A stretch of 64,000 bases of DNA from JAADEM01 sp965371855 (GTDB lineage: Bacteria; Bacteroidota; Bacteroidia; Bacteroidales; Marinilabiliaceae). Each line of letters starts with the position of its first letter. Positions within the stretch are counted from its first letter, which is position 1. The DNA is taken from assembly GCA_965371855.1 (NCBI GenBank), contig CBDUZZ010000001.1, positions 1 to 64,000 of the forward strand. The letters run 5' to 3'. A program made the translations under genes and the position numbers. Shown here piece by piece: positions 23,276 through 34,242 of this stretch. The notes under the pieces are model-generated. The model was not told the origin of the DNA, searched no databases, and saw only the letters and a list, made by a program, of their open reading frames with translations.

Positions 23276-25792
23276 TTATTCATTTGTTTCGGTTGAGGAA
23301 TTCTCATCTTCAGTTATTTCACTCTCCTTAACATCATCATTTATGCTCTCTGAAGAAGCCACTTTTGTTACTGAGGCTATCTCATCTTGCTTTTTAGAAA
23401 GGTTTATTAAACGAACTCCCATAGTAGCTCTTCCCAGTACGCTTATCTTATTCACAGCAAGTCTGATTGCGATTCCCGATTTATTAATAATCATCAGATC
23501 ATGATTGTCAGTAACATTCTTTATTGTTATCAGATTGCCGGTTTTTTCACTTATGCGCATTGTTTTTACTCCTTTACCTCCCCGGTGTGTTATCCTGTAA
23601 TCATCAAGTCTGGAACGTTTTCCATAACCTTTTTCTGAAACAACAAGAATATTTTCATCAGGATTAGTTACACATATCATGCCAACAACTTCATCAACAT
23701 CAGATGAAAGAGTTATTCCGCGTACACCTGCTCCGGTACGTCCGATACTGCGAACCTGTTTTTCATTAAAACGTATTGCTTTGCCTGACTTGGTGGCCAT
23801 GAGGATTTCAGCATTTCCATCAGTTAATCTGGCTTGTAGCAGCTCATCGTTTTCTTTAATGGTTATTGCATTTACACCATTTATGCGTGGACGAGAGTAA
23901 TCTTTCAATGATGATTTTTTTATTATACCTTTTTTAGTTCCCATAATGATATAGTGACTATTCAGGTACTCTTCATCATTTAGTTTCTTAACTTTGATAA
24001 ATGCCTTTACCTTATCATCCGGGTCAATATTCAACATATTTTGTATAGCACGCCCTTTGGTGTTTTTTGCTCCTTGAGGCATCTCATATACCTTAAGCCA
24101 GAAACAACGACCTTTCTGCGTAAAGAACATCATTGTATTGTGCATCGAAGCTGGATAGATGTACTCAATAAAATCCTGATCACGTGTAGTTGAGCCTTTA
24201 GCTCCTACACCTCCCCTGCCCTGGGTACGAAACTCCGTTAATGGAGTACGTTTAATATAGCCCATGTGAGATATTGTTATTATCATCTCATCATCAGCGT
24301 AAAAATCTTCAGGATTGAATTCTTCAGAGCTGTAAACTATATCGGTACGTCGTTCATCACCATATTTTCTATCTATTTCATTTAGTTCCTCTTTAATAAT
24401 ATCCATTCTCATCTCAATGCTACTCAGGATATCTTTCAAATGAGAAATCTCTTTTATAAGTTCATCATACTCAGTCCTTAGCTTGTCTTGTTCAAGTCCG
24501 GTAAGCTGGCGAAGCCTCATCTCTACAATTGCACGCGACTGAATATCAGAAAGTTTAAACCTGGCAATTAAATTCTCACGCGCTTCATCAGGTGTTTGAG
24601 CAGCTCTTATGATCTTAATTACTTCATCAATATTATCACTGGCAATAATCAGACCTTCAAGAATATGGGCTCGTTTTTCTGCTTGATCAAATTCATATTG
24701 AGTACGCCTGACTACAACATCATGCCTGTGTTCAATAAAATAATGAATAAGTTCTTTGATATTTAGCAGTTTAGGTCTTCCTTTTACCAGTGCAATATTA
24801 TTAACACTGAACGATGTTTGTAGCGCAGTATATTTATACAGGTGATTGAGTACTACATTTGCAATAGCATCTCTCTTAAGGTCAATAACTATACGCATTC
24901 CTTGACGGTCAGACTCATCATTTACATTTGATATACCGTCAATCTTTTTATCATTAACCAGATCGGCGATCTTTATTATCAGCTCTGCCTTGTTTACAAG
25001 ATAAGGGATTTCAGAGACTATAATTTTCTCCCTTCCATGGGAGTCAGTTTCTATCTCAGTACGAGCACGAACCATAACCCTTCCCCTACCTGTCTTAAAC
25101 GCGTCTATTACTCCCTGATACCCATAAATTATACCACCAGTAGGGAAATCCGGTGCTTTAACGAACTCCATTAATCCTTCAATCTCAATATCAGGATTTT
25201 CTATGAGTGCAATTGCAGCCTTAATAACTTCATGTAAATTATGAGGAGGCATGTTGGTTGCCATACCTACAGCAATTCCTGAAGCACCATTTATTAGAAG
25301 GTTAGGAATACGTGCTGGCATAACAGTTGGCTCCTTAAGCGAATCATCAAAATTCAACTGAAAGTCAACAGTATTCTTATCTAAGTCTTTCAGTATCTCT
25401 TCAGCAAGTTTACCAAGCCGCGCCTCAGTATATCGCATGGCAGCCGGACTGTCACCGTCAACAGAACCAAAATTTCCCTGTCCGTCGATAAGCGGATAAC
25501 GTAAAGACCACTCTTGAGCCATCCTTACCATTGCAAAATATACTGAAGAATCACCATGCGGATGGTATTTACCCAGAACCTCCCCTACTATTCTTGCAGA
25601 TTTTTTATATGGTTTGTTTGATGCCATCCCTAATTCGCTCATTCCAAATAAAACCCGTCGATGAACAGGCTTTAAACCGTCACGTACATCAGGTAATGCC
25701 CTTGAAACAATTACCGACATAGAATAATCGATGTAAGCGGATTTCATTTCCTCTTCTATGTCAATTTGTATTATTCTTTCTCCTTCAGCCAT
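23276..25792 (-). CDS. gyrA: DNA gyrase subunit A
   Basis: GyrA forms, with GyrB, the type II topoisomerase that introduces negative supercoils. The 838-residue product begins with the winged-helix/tower part; the catalytic tyrosine lies in AAMRYTEARLGKLAEE. The quinolone-determining region reads YHPHGDSSVYFAMVRMAQ: the Ser equivalent to E. coli Ser83 is present, while the Asp87 position is Phe. The C-terminal beta-pinwheel has GyrA boxes, best seen in QGRGGVGAKGSTT. The tail is acidic (ESEITEDENSSTETNE). Length and order are normal. Confidence 0.97.
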   Translation of the reverse strand: MAEGERIIQIDIEEEMKSAYIDYSMSVIVSRALPDVRDGLKPVHRRVLFGMSELGMASNKPYKKSARIVGEVLGKYHPHGDSSVYFAMVRMAQEWSLRYPLIDGQGNFGSVDGDSPAAMRYTEARLGKLAEEILKDLDKNTVDFQLNFDDSLKEPTVMPARIPNLLINGASGIAVGMATNMPPHNLHEVIKAAIALIENPDIEIEGLMEFVKAPDFPTGGIIYGYQGVIDAFKTGRGRVMVRARTEIETDSHGREKIIVSEIPYLVNKAELIIKIADLVNDKKIDGISNVNDESDRQGMRIVIDLKRDAIANVVLNHLYKYTALQTSFSVNNIALVKGRPKLLNIKELIHYFIEHRHDVVVRRTQYEFDQAEKRAHILEGLIIASDNIDEVIKIIRAAQTPDEARENLIARFKLSDIQSRAIVEMRLRQLTGLEQDKLRTEYDELIKEISHLKDILSSIEMRMDIIKEELNEIDRKYGDERRTDIVYSSEEFNPEDFYADDEMIITISHMGYIKRTPLTEFRTQGRGGVGAKGSTTRDQDFIEYIYPASMHNTMMFFTQKGRCFWLKVYEMPQGAKNTKGRAIQNMLNIDPDDKVKAFIKVKKLNDEEYLNSHYIIMGTKKGIIKKSSLKDYSRPRINGVNAITIKENDELLQARLTDGNAEILMATKSGKAIRFNEKQVRSIGRTGAGVRGITLSSDVDEVVGMICVTNPDENILVVSEKGYGKRSRLDDYRITHRGGKGVKTMRISEKTGNLITIKNVTDNHDLMIINKSGIAIRLAVNKISVLGRATMGVRLINLSKKQDEIASVTKVASSESINDDVKESEITEDENSSTETNE

Positions 25793-26053
25793 TTATAATA
25801 AAAATTTAGTTTATTTTATATACAAAAAAAAAGGCTTTTAAGCCATATTCAAAAAACGCACTAATTTAGTCATAATCTACCGAATCAAAAAGATTTTGAA
25901 CCTACAATTTATTAACAATTAATAAAGATAGGTGATTAAGAGATTTTATATTATTTTTGACTAATTAAAATGAAATGAATATTTTCACATTTTATAAAAC
26001 TATTTGTGACATTTTATCGTTTAAAGTATTAAAAAACAGAGATAATTATTAAT

Positions 26054-28576
26054 ATGGACCTTAATTTTTCACCAAGAATACGAGATGTAATCTCGTTCAG
26101 TAAAGAAGAAGCTGAGCGCTTAGGTAATCATTATATTTCACCCGAACACTTAATGCTTGGTATTATACGCGAAGGAGAAGGCACTGCTATAACCTTACTT
26201 CAAAGTTTAGATTTTGATTTTGAAAAAATCAAAGAGGCTCTTGATAAACATTTAATAGCAGAAAAACCCCATCAGATAAAAAACATACCACTTTTAAAAT
26301 CATCAGAACGTATTTTGAAACTTGTACATTTAGAGGCCAAATCACTTAAAAGTGAAACAATCAACACCGGACATCTGTTACTGGCTATTTTAAAAGAGAA
26401 AAGTAGTTTTATTTGGAAAATCATGACAGAAGAACATATATATTACGATAAAGTACAGCAATTGATGGAAACAATGAAACCGTCAAGCAGTAGTGACTTT
26501 CCACCTGACGATGATCAGGAAAGCCCTTTTTCTTCATCCGGTTCAGAAAGTTCAAAGCCTGGAGGATCAGTTAAAAGCAGTTCCGAAACACCTGTTCTCG
26601 ATAATTTCGGTATAGATATAACTAAAGCTGCCGAAGAGGGACGCCTCGATCCTATTGTTGGCAGAGAAAAAGAGATTGAAAGGCTGGCTCAGATATTAAG
26701 CCGGAGAAAAAAGAATAATCCGATATTGATTGGTGAACCGGGAGTTGGAAAATCTGCTATTGCAGAAGGTCTGGCTATCAGGATTATTGACAAAAAAGTA
26801 TCACGGGTATTGTTTGACAAAAGGGTTGTTACACTTGATTTAGCTTCAATTGTTGCCGGTACTAAATACCGCGGGCAGTTTGAGGAGCGCATGAAAGCCA
26901 TACTTAACGAACTGAGTAAAAATTCCAGTATTATTCTTTTTATTGATGAGATTCATACTATTGTTGGTGCAGGAGGTGCAACAGGATCACTTGATGCAGC
27001 CAATATGCTTAAACCCGCCTTGGCTCGTGGTGATATCCAATGTATCGGTGCTACTACTCTTGATGAATACAGACAACATATCGAAAAAGACGGAGCTTTA
27101 GAGAGACGTTTTCAGAAGATAATGATTGAACCTACATCTATTGAGGAGACAATAGAGATACTTAATAACATTAAAGAGAAGTATGAAGACCACCATAATG
27201 TGCTTTATACGCCTGAGGCTATTAAAGCCTGTGTTACATTAACCGAACGGTATGTTACTGACCGTCATCTGCCAGATAAGGCTATTGATGCTTTAGACGA
27301 AGCCGGCTCTAGAGTGCATATCTCTAATATAGTTGTTCCTGAAACTATCATTGAAATTGAAAATAAAATAGAAGAGACTAAAGCCAATAAGATAAAAGCT
27401 GTTAAAGCACAAAACTTTGAATTGGCTGCAAGTTTTAGGGATAAAGAGAAAGGGATGATAACTGAGCTTGATATAGCAAAATCCAAATGGGAAGAAGATC
27501 TTCAAAAAAACAGAGAAACAGTTGACGAAGAAAAGGTTGCCGAAGTGGTGGCTATGATGACAGGCATTCCTGTTCAGCGGGTTGCACAGGCTGAGGGTTC
27601 AAGATTGCTAAAGATGGGCAGTGAACTTAAAGAGAGTATTATAGGACAAGACAATGCAATACAAAAAATTGTAAAAGCTATACAAAGAAACCGTGCCGGA
27701 CTTAAAGATCCCAATCGCCCTATTGGGTCATTTATATTTCTTGGACCTACCGGAGTTGGTAAAACACATCTGGCAAAGGTACTTGCTCAGTATTTGTTCG
27801 ACTCAACGGATGCTCTTATACGTATAGATATGAGTGAGTACATGGAGAAATTTGCTGTTTCGAGGTTAGTCGGTGCTCCTCCGGGATATGTAGGCTATGA
27901 GGAGGGTGGCCAGTTGACAGAGAAGGTAAGACGTCGCCCCTATGCTGTTGTTCTTTTAGATGAGATAGAAAAGGCTCATCCTGACGTGTTTAATCTTTTA
28001 TTACAGGTTATTGATGAAGGTATACTAACAGACAGTCTAGGACGCAGGGTAGATTTTAAAAACACAATTATTATAATGACTTCCAATATCGGTAGCCGTG
28101 AGCTTAAAGACTTTGGAAGAGGAGTTGGTTTTGCAACAAAAGGTGCACTGAGCGATAGAGATCATACAAAAAGTGTAATTGAAAAGGCATTGAAAAAAGC
28201 ATTTGCTCCTGAATTCATTAACCGTATTGATGATGTGGTTATATTTAACAGTCTGGATAAACAAGATATCCACAAAATCATTGATATTGAACTTAAAGGC
28301 CTATACAAAAGGGTTGATGCTTTGGGATATAAACTTGAGATTACTGATGAAGCCAAAGATTTTATTGTATCTAAAGGTTATGATGTACAGTTTGGCGCCC
28401 GTCCATTGAAAAGAGCTATTCAGAAATACCTTGAAGATGAAATGGCAGAAGTGATCATTCAGGCTTCTATAACTGAGGGAGCAGTCATAAAAGTTGATTA
28501 TGACAAGAAAGATGAAAAAATCATTACATCGATTAAAAAATCAAATAAGAGAAGTAAAAAACCCTCAACGAACTAA
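26054..28576 (+). CDS. clpC: ATP-dependent Clp protease ATP-binding subunit ClpC
   Basis: ClpC unfolds proteins and feeds them to ClpP. The 840 residues comprise the Clp N-terminal repeat domain (1-145), an acidic/Ser linker (SSSSDFPPDDDQESPFSSSG), AAA+ domain 1 with Walker A GEPGVGKS (227-234), a middle domain with a UVR-like segment (KAQNFELAASFRDKEK), and AAA+ domain 2 with GPTGVGKT (564-571), VLLDEIEKAHPDV and GARPLKRAIQ sensor-2. The UVR-like motif and length mark it as ClpC rather than ClpB or ClpA. It is divergent from gyrA across a 261-base gap. Confidence 0.95.
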   Translation: MDLNFSPRIRDVISFSKEEAERLGNHYISPEHLMLGIIREGEGTAITLLQSLDFDFEKIKEALDKHLIAEKPHQIKNIPLLKSSERILKLVHLEAKSLKSETINTGHLLLAILKEKSSFIWKIMTEEHIYYDKVQQLMETMKPSSSSDFPPDDDQESPFSSSGSESSKPGGSVKSSSETPVLDNFGIDITKAAEEGRLDPIVGREKEIERLAQILSRRKKNNPILIGEPGVGKSAIAEGLAIRIIDKKVSRVLFDKRVVTLDLASIVAGTKYRGQFEERMKAILNELSKNSSIILFIDEIHTIVGAGGATGSLDAANMLKPALARGDIQCIGATTLDEYRQHIEKDGALERRFQKIMIEPTSIEETIEILNNIKEKYEDHHNVLYTPEAIKACVTLTERYVTDRHLPDKAIDALDEAGSRVHISNIVVPETIIEIENKIEETKANKIKAVKAQNFELAASFRDKEKGMITELDIAKSKWEEDLQKNRETVDEEKVAEVVAMMTGIPVQRVAQAEGSRLLKMGSELKESIIGQDNAIQKIVKAIQRNRAGLKDPNRPIGSFIFLGPTGVGKTHLAKVLAQYLFDSTDALIRIDMSEYMEKFAVSRLVGAPPGYVGYEEGGQLTEKVRRRPYAVVLLDEIEKAHPDVFNLLLQVIDEGILTDSLGRRVDFKNTIIIMTSNIGSRELKDFGRGVGFATKGALSDRDHTKSVIEKALKKAFAPEFINRIDDVVIFNSLDKQDIHKIIDIELKGLYKRVDALGYKLEITDEAKDFIVSKGYDVQFGARPLKRAIQKYLEDEMAEVIIQASITEGAVIKVDYDKKDEKIITSIKKSNKRSKKPSTN

Positions 28577-28724
28577 CCCGCATTATTCATGATGTCAGTT
28601 TGAGTATGTTATTTTAAATATAGTGAATGATTTCAAATCAAATAAAGCCTATCTGAATAGCACATACTTATTTCCTTTTATCCTGATTTATTCGTGAATT
28701 TTTCGGGTTAATACATTTATCTAT

Positions 28725-29597
28725 CTATTTTCCCAAAGCAGATTTCATAGCTATTCCGATATCTGCAGGAGAGTCAACAACATGAATTCCACATTCGCGC
28801 ATAATGGCCATTTTTGCAGCAGCAGTATCATCTTTACCTCCTATAATAGCACCGGCATGTCCCATACGACGCCCTTTAGGTGCAGTCTGACCGGCAATAA
28901 ACCCAACAACAGGTTTAGTACCATTCTCTTTTATCCAGTATGCAGCATCGGCTTCCATACTTCCGCCAATTTCACCAATCATAACTATCCCATCAGTATC
29001 CGGATCATTCATTAAAAGCTCAACAGCCTCTTTAGTTGTTGTTCCAATAATCGGGTCCCCCCCTATTCCAATGCAAGTACTCTGTCCCAAATTTAATTTT
29101 GTAAGCTGGTCAACAGCCTCATAGGTTAACGTACCGGAACGGCTTACTACACCAACATTACCTTTCAAATGAATAAAACCGGGCATAATACCTACTTTGG
29201 CTTCATCAGGTGTTATAACTCCCGGACAGTTGGGACCAACTAATCTGGAATCTTTATCAGCCAGATAGTCCTTAACCATAACCATATCTGAGGTAGGAAT
29301 ACCCTCTGTAATAGCTATAATTACTTTAATGCCGGCATCAGCAGCTTCCATAATTGCATCAGCAGCAAAAGCAGGTGGCACAAAAACTACTGACACATCG
29401 GCATTAACTGTACCTACAGCATCTTTTACTGTGTTGAAAACAGGTAGTTTTAAATGAGTCGTGTCCCCTTTTCCGGGAGTAACTCCACCAACTACATTGC
29501 TTCCATATTCAATCATCTGGCCGGCGTGAAATGTTCCTTCACTACCTGTAAACCCCTGAATTATAATTTTGGAGTCTTTATTAACTAATACGCTCAT
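28725..29597 (-). CDS. sucD: Succinyl-CoA ligase, alpha subunit
   Basis: SucD with SucC interconverts succinyl-CoA and succinate with substrate-level phosphorylation in the TCA or reductive branch. The 290-residue protein has the CoA-binding Rossmann domain (IIIQGFTGSEGTFHAGQMIEYG) and the phospho-histidine loop GHAGAIIGG. NCPGVITP and GDPIIGTT are further family marks. No sucC lies beside it in this window, which is common in Bacteroidota only when the partner is elsewhere. Normal length. Confidence 0.95.
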   Translation of the reverse strand: MSVLVNKDSKIIIQGFTGSEGTFHAGQMIEYGSNVVGGVTPGKGDTTHLKLPVFNTVKDAVGTVNADVSVVFVPPAFAADAIMEAADAGIKVIIAITEGIPTSDMVMVKDYLADKDSRLVGPNCPGVITPDEAKVGIMPGFIHLKGNVGVVSRSGTLTYEAVDQLTKLNLGQSTCIGIGGDPIIGTTTKEAVELLMNDPDTDGIVMIGEIGGSMEADAAYWIKENGTKPVVGFIAGQTAPKGRRMGHAGAIIGGKDDTAAAKMAIMRECGIHVVDSPADIGIAMKSALGK

Positions 29598-29748
29598 TAA
29601 ACCTTATATTTAATTATCTATATACTTTGGAAAATCAAAAATAATAGAATTCTTCATACTTAAAAAACATTTGGCTTTTAATGCAACTAATTCATAAAAT
29701 TTCGTAATTTTCACCCTTAATAAAGTGTAAACCATAAAAAGAACAAAA

Positions 29749-30741
29749 ATGATTAAAAAGATTTTATATGTTTTAGGAATAGCCATTGTATTTATTTCCA
29801 TACCGGCAAACAGTCAGAGTTTTCTTGAAAAAATGGCTAAAAAAGCTCAAAAAAAAGCTGAACAGGAAGCATCAAAAAAAGCTGATAAGAAAGCTGAAGA
29901 AAAAATGGATAAAGAGATTGAAAAGGCTTTTGATAATATAGAAAAGCAATCTGAAAAAGAACAAAAAAAGGAATCAAAAGACAACAATCAACAAAGCACG
30001 AATCAAAAGCTTAACGATTTTATTGGCAATATGGGTGTTTCAAGTACACCTGTTCCCATTGAGGAGAGTTATACATTTAATTCATCTGTCACTATGAATC
30101 TCAAGTCGTACGATAAGGATGGCAAATTGGATAATGATGGCAACATGATATCATACTTTATCGCTGGCCAAAATTGTATTGCATATGAATTTATTGACGG
30201 CAACATTAAAACTTCCCAAAAAGAACAAACCGGCACATTTATTCTTGACTATAATAATAAAGCGACCATCATACTAAGTGAGGATAACGGAGAAAAGACC
30301 GGTATTGCATATGGATTGGGTGATATGGCAAATGATGATGACTGGAAGAAAGCAATAGAAGACAATCCTGAATTGAATAAAAAGGAAGAGACTGATATGA
30401 TTAATCCACATCTAAAAAAAACAGGTAAAACAAAATCAATTTTAGGATATAAATGCGAAGAGTATATATATAATGATGAAGATGTTTCTTCAACATTCTG
30501 GATTACAAAAGAGGTTAGTTGGAACAATAAAGATTTGATGTCAAACATCTTTTCGGCTTCAATATACTCATACGGAACTCCAAACGGTTTTCTAATGGAA
30601 AGTATATCGATTAACAAAGAAACCGGTGAAAAAAACATATACACAATTACCGATATTAATAAAAATGCAAATAAGACCTTTGATGTATCACAATATCAGA
30701 TAACAAATATAGGTTCGATGAAAATGCAACAGCCTGAGTAG
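29749..30741 (+). CDS. DUF4412-type secreted protein
   Basis: The protein (330 residues) has a signal peptide (MIKKILYVLGIAIVFISIPANSQ) and a highly charged Lys/Ala/Glu helix at about 25-85 (AKKAQKKAEQEASKKADKKAEEK). It then has a beta-rich domain with SYTFNSSVTMNLKSYDKDGK, LGYKCEEYIYNDEDVSSTFWITKEV and ITDINKNANKTFDVSQYQI. That domain matches DUF4412 in Bacteroidota; its fold recalls lipoprotein-binding LolA/LolB-like proteins. It is probably periplasmic. Function unknown. Confidence 0.75.
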   Translation: MIKKILYVLGIAIVFISIPANSQSFLEKMAKKAQKKAEQEASKKADKKAEEKMDKEIEKAFDNIEKQSEKEQKKESKDNNQQSTNQKLNDFIGNMGVSSTPVPIEESYTFNSSVTMNLKSYDKDGKLDNDGNMISYFIAGQNCIAYEFIDGNIKTSQKEQTGTFILDYNNKATIILSEDNGEKTGIAYGLGDMANDDDWKKAIEDNPELNKKEETDMINPHLKKTGKTKSILGYKCEEYIYNDEDVSSTFWITKEVSWNNKDLMSNIFSASIYSYGTPNGFLMESISINKETGEKNIYTITDINKNANKTFDVSQYQITNIGSMKMQQPE

Positions 30742-30759
30742 GTTTTATAAAATCATATA

Positions 30760-32781
30760 TTATTCTTCTGAAGTTGTCTCTTGCAGGGCATCTTTAATTA
30801 TTTGAGTAAGCAGTTCAACATTGATTGGTTTTTCAAGAAAATCATCACATCCGGCCAGTAAGGAGTTTTGCCGGTCTTCAAATGTTGAGTATGCTGTTTG
30901 AGCAATAATTTTCAGCTTTGGAGCAAATTCTTTAATGATACGGGTTGCTTCCAGTCCGTTCATCTTAGGCATTTTAATATCCATAAACACAAGGTCAATA
31001 TCACTATTATTTTTACACAAAGTAATCGCTTCTTCTCCATCTTTTGCATGAAGAATCTCTACTGACTTATCAACCTTATGAATAATTGTTTCAAAATACA
31101 GATAATTTATCTCCTCATCTTCAACAACCAATATAGTTGATCTTTTCATGTTAGAACTATCGTAATCACTATTATTCTGGTTTTTGCTATTTGTAGTATT
31201 AACAGGGCTGTATGGTATTGTAAACGTAAAAGTTGATCCTTTGCCTTTCTCCGACACAACGTAAATACTTCCTCCCATAAGTTTAGTATTCTCTTTTGCA
31301 ATGGATAAGCCCAATCCCAAACCTCCATACTCCTTTGACAGATGCTTTTCTGCCTGTGAAAAACGTTCGAAAATAATCTTTTGTTTCTCCTTAATAATAC
31401 CGATTCCGGTATCTTTTACAAAAAATTTAAGCTTATCATTTACCAGCTCATAACCTATTTCTACATACCCTTCATTTGTATATCTTAAAGCATTATTAAT
31501 CAAATTATATAAAACTTTTCTCAATTTAGTCTCATCTACCATTATAATGGCTTTTTCATCATCAAGGCCATATTTAATGTACAAAGGTGTTTTATTAATT
31601 TTGGCCTGCCTGTCGTAAATGGTAAAAAGCTCTAAAAAAAGTTTATTCAGATTCAATGGATTATTAATAACTTTTACCTGTTTTGTTTCCAGTATTGATA
31701 TCTCCAGAATATCATCAATAATCCTCATTAACTGATAACTGCTGTTCTCAATAATATCAATGTATAGTTTTTGTTGCTCCCTGTCCTCCTCCTCTTCTAA
31801 CAATCTGGCAAATCCCATTATACCATTCATTGGTGTTCTTATCTCATGACTCATATTTGCCAGGAATTCAGATTTTAACTGGTCACTCTTCTCAGCCTTC
31901 TTTTTGGCAAAAAGCAACTGCCTGTTTTTTTCAACAAGCACCTGCTCTTCCTTTTTTCTTTCGGTCATATCCCTTACTATTGCAAGATAGTAGTTGTTTT
32001 TCAAAGCTGTTGTATTCATCTCAATTGGAATATGATTCCCATTCTTACTAATAATTTCGCGCTCTGAAATTATTGAATGACCTTTATTAAGCAGATCAAA
32101 CCGTAACGGTTTCTTATTAAGTGAACTTTTTGAAAATATCTCAGCAATAAATTTATATAGTATTTCATCACGTGAATATCCGGTAAGTTTACAAAAACTA
32201 CTATTGGCATCAATTATATATCCATTTTCATCACCTACAAGTATACCATCAGCAGCATGTTCGAATATTGTTTTAAACTTTAATTCATTCTCCTGTAGCT
32301 CTTTTTCTATTTTTATCCTGTCAGAGATATCACGTACCAGAGAAAGACGCATACTCTTACCTTGAAATATTATATTTCTGCCATAAAGCTCTGCTGAAAA
32401 TTTAGTACCGTCTTTTCGTATTGCTTTCACACGATAAAAACCTGTAATCTTTTGAGTTATTCTTTCTATAATTGTTTTCTTATCTACTGGCTCAAAAACA
32501 TCGGGTGCTTTTAATCCTATTGCTTCTTCGTATGTGTATCCAAACATTTCGCACCCTGTTTGGTTAGCTTCAACAACGATGCTGTTTTCCAGAATAAAGA
32601 TTCCCTCAGTAGAAGCAAAATCAAGAACTCTATGCCACTCATCTTTTCCTTCTAAATCAAGATGCGAACTATGCTTATCACCTGTATTTCGTTTGAGTTC
32701 TTCTTTCAGCTGATTAACTTCAAGCCGGAGCTTATCATTAATCTCTTTTAACTCATCATATGAATTCTTCTTGCCCTCCAT
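30760..32781 (-). CDS. Hybrid sensor histidine kinase (PAS-PAS-HisKA-HATPase-REC)
   Basis: The 673-residue protein begins with a coiled coil, followed by two PAS domains (about 45-160 and 165-280). The dimerisation domain has H312 in FLANMSHEIRTPMNG; the ATPase has NLINNALRYTNEG, DTGIGI and GLGLGLSIAKEN; the receiver ends the protein with D601 in DLVFMDIKMPKMNG. No transmembrane segment was seen, so the sensor is cytosolic. A partner response regulator is not nearby. The signal is unknown. Confidence 0.93.
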   Translation of the reverse strand: MEGKKNSYDELKEINDKLRLEVNQLKEELKRNTGDKHSSHLDLEGKDEWHRVLDFASTEGIFILENSIVVEANQTGCEMFGYTYEEAIGLKAPDVFEPVDKKTIIERITQKITGFYRVKAIRKDGTKFSAELYGRNIIFQGKSMRLSLVRDISDRIKIEKELQENELKFKTIFEHAADGILVGDENGYIIDANSSFCKLTGYSRDEILYKFIAEIFSKSSLNKKPLRFDLLNKGHSIISEREIISKNGNHIPIEMNTTALKNNYYLAIVRDMTERKKEEQVLVEKNRQLLFAKKKAEKSDQLKSEFLANMSHEIRTPMNGIMGFARLLEEEEDREQQKLYIDIIENSSYQLMRIIDDILEISILETKQVKVINNPLNLNKLFLELFTIYDRQAKINKTPLYIKYGLDDEKAIIMVDETKLRKVLYNLINNALRYTNEGYVEIGYELVNDKLKFFVKDTGIGIIKEKQKIIFERFSQAEKHLSKEYGGLGLGLSIAKENTKLMGGSIYVVSEKGKGSTFTFTIPYSPVNTTNSKNQNNSDYDSSNMKRSTILVVEDEEINYLYFETIIHKVDKSVEILHAKDGEEAITLCKNNSDIDLVFMDIKMPKMNGLEATRIIKEFAPKLKIIAQTAYSTFEDRQNSLLAGCDDFLEKPINVELLTQIIKDALQETTSEE

Positions 32782-32856
32782 AAGTGTTTTCTATAGATTT
32801 CAGAAAACTAAAGATAATAAAAATATGCTAGTTTAACTATTAACAAATACAAATAT

Positions 32857-34002
32857 CTAAATGTTTATTAAAGCATTAATAAACCTTCTAATTCCTTCCT
32901 CAATCATGTTTGTGGCAAGTGAGATTCTAATTTTGGAAGGTGCTCCAAATGCAATACCCGGAATTACCACTACCCCATTTTCTTTTTTAGCAATATTTAT
33001 GCAAAAGTCTTTAGAATTATTACCAGTATAAGATTTTAAATCTGCAAAAACATAAAAACTACCGGTCGGTTTTACAAATGGTATAGAGTATTTTTGCAAT
33101 AGAGACATCACCATATCTCTGTTCTTTTTTAATGTTGAATTATAGGTGCCTATGGTTTTTTGTGTATCTCCTTTTACAACAGGGATAGCAGCATATTGAT
33201 TAGCCGTAGGAGGGGCACTGATGATGGTGGCATTATTCGAGACAATTGCTTTAGCCAAAAGAAGGTTTTTTGTAATAACCCATCCTACCCTTAATCCGGC
33301 AACAGCTCCGCTTTTCGATATACCATTCACAACTATTGTTCTATCAAAGAAGGCTGAAAAAGAGACAGCAGCCTCTCCATCATAAACCAGCTTAGAGTAT
33401 ATTTCATCAGAAATAACATATCCACTGGTTAATTTTCCAGCAAGTAATTCGCCTAAGGCTTTTTGTTCATTATGAGATAACACACGTCCTGTTGGGTTTG
33501 CAGGCGTATTTAAAACAAATATGTCATCACTCTTTATCTGCTTGCTTAATGCATCCAGATCAATGCCGTAATCATCTGTTAAACTGTATGTTATTACCTC
33601 AAGATTAAATTCCTTCGGAATTTTCTTATAGATACCAAAATATATTTCTGGGATTAATACTCGGTTAGCCCCAAGTTTGCTTAATGTTTTTATTGAAGAA
33701 TATATGGCATTTTGCACTCCTATTGTGACGACAACATTATCTATTGTATAATTATATTTATCCTGCAACTTCTGACTCTCTGCCACAGCAGTTCTTAACT
33801 CAGGTAAACCGGCATTGGGACAGTAATTTACACCTGAATTTTTTAGACTATTGGTTAGTGCAGTTAAAATTTTCTTGTCCGGTTGAAATGTTTTTAACTC
33901 TCCCAGTCCCAAAGAGATTCCGGTTTTATGCATTGCCATATTTACCTCACGAATTGCCGGCAAGGGAAAATCAGTAGTTGCTAATTGTTCGTCAATATTC
34001 AT
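32857..34002 (-). CDS. Class I/II PLP-dependent aminotransferase
   Basis: The 381-residue protein has the fold-type I aminotransferase marks: NTPANPTGRVLS for substrate/PLP contact, SDEIYSKLVYDG with the Asp and Tyr that hold the cofactor, and the PLP lysine in NGISKSGAVAGLRVGW. The final RISLATNMIEEGIRRF provides the substrate-carboxylate Arg. It is divergent from the regulator at 34243 that heads the corrinoid cluster, so it may be part of that regulon; for example it could act on an amino acid or methyl-donor product. The substrate cannot be read from sequence. Confidence 0.85.
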   Translation of the reverse strand: MNIDEQLATTDFPLPAIREVNMAMHKTGISLGLGELKTFQPDKKILTALTNSLKNSGVNYCPNAGLPELRTAVAESQKLQDKYNYTIDNVVVTIGVQNAIYSSIKTLSKLGANRVLIPEIYFGIYKKIPKEFNLEVITYSLTDDYGIDLDALSKQIKSDDIFVLNTPANPTGRVLSHNEQKALGELLAGKLTSGYVISDEIYSKLVYDGEAAVSFSAFFDRTIVVNGISKSGAVAGLRVGWVITKNLLLAKAIVSNNATIISAPPTANQYAAIPVVKGDTQKTIGTYNSTLKKNRDMVMSLLQKYSIPFVKPTGSFYVFADLKSYTGNNSKDFCINIAKKENGVVVIPGIAFGAPSKIRISLATNMIEEGIRRFINALINI

Positions 34003-34242
34003 TTAAAGAAATTATTAAAGTTATAGTACCAGAAGGTTGTAATTTGTTTATGGCACAAATATAGTGGAAGAGGATTTTATATTAGTATAACAATGTAAAA
34101 AGTATTACAATTTCAGTATTTCTATATTGATATATAGTAGCTTAACACAAAAAAGTGTGATTATTTTTCAACAAGTGTGATGTGGTGTGATGTATTTAAA
34201 AATTATTGTTATATTTTTGAGTATCTTTTTTTGATAACCTTA

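Noticed and set aside
34003..34242. Cobalamin riboswitch before the corrinoid cluster
   Set aside because: Looked for the conserved B12-box type sequence and hairpins in the divergent gap; none was seen.
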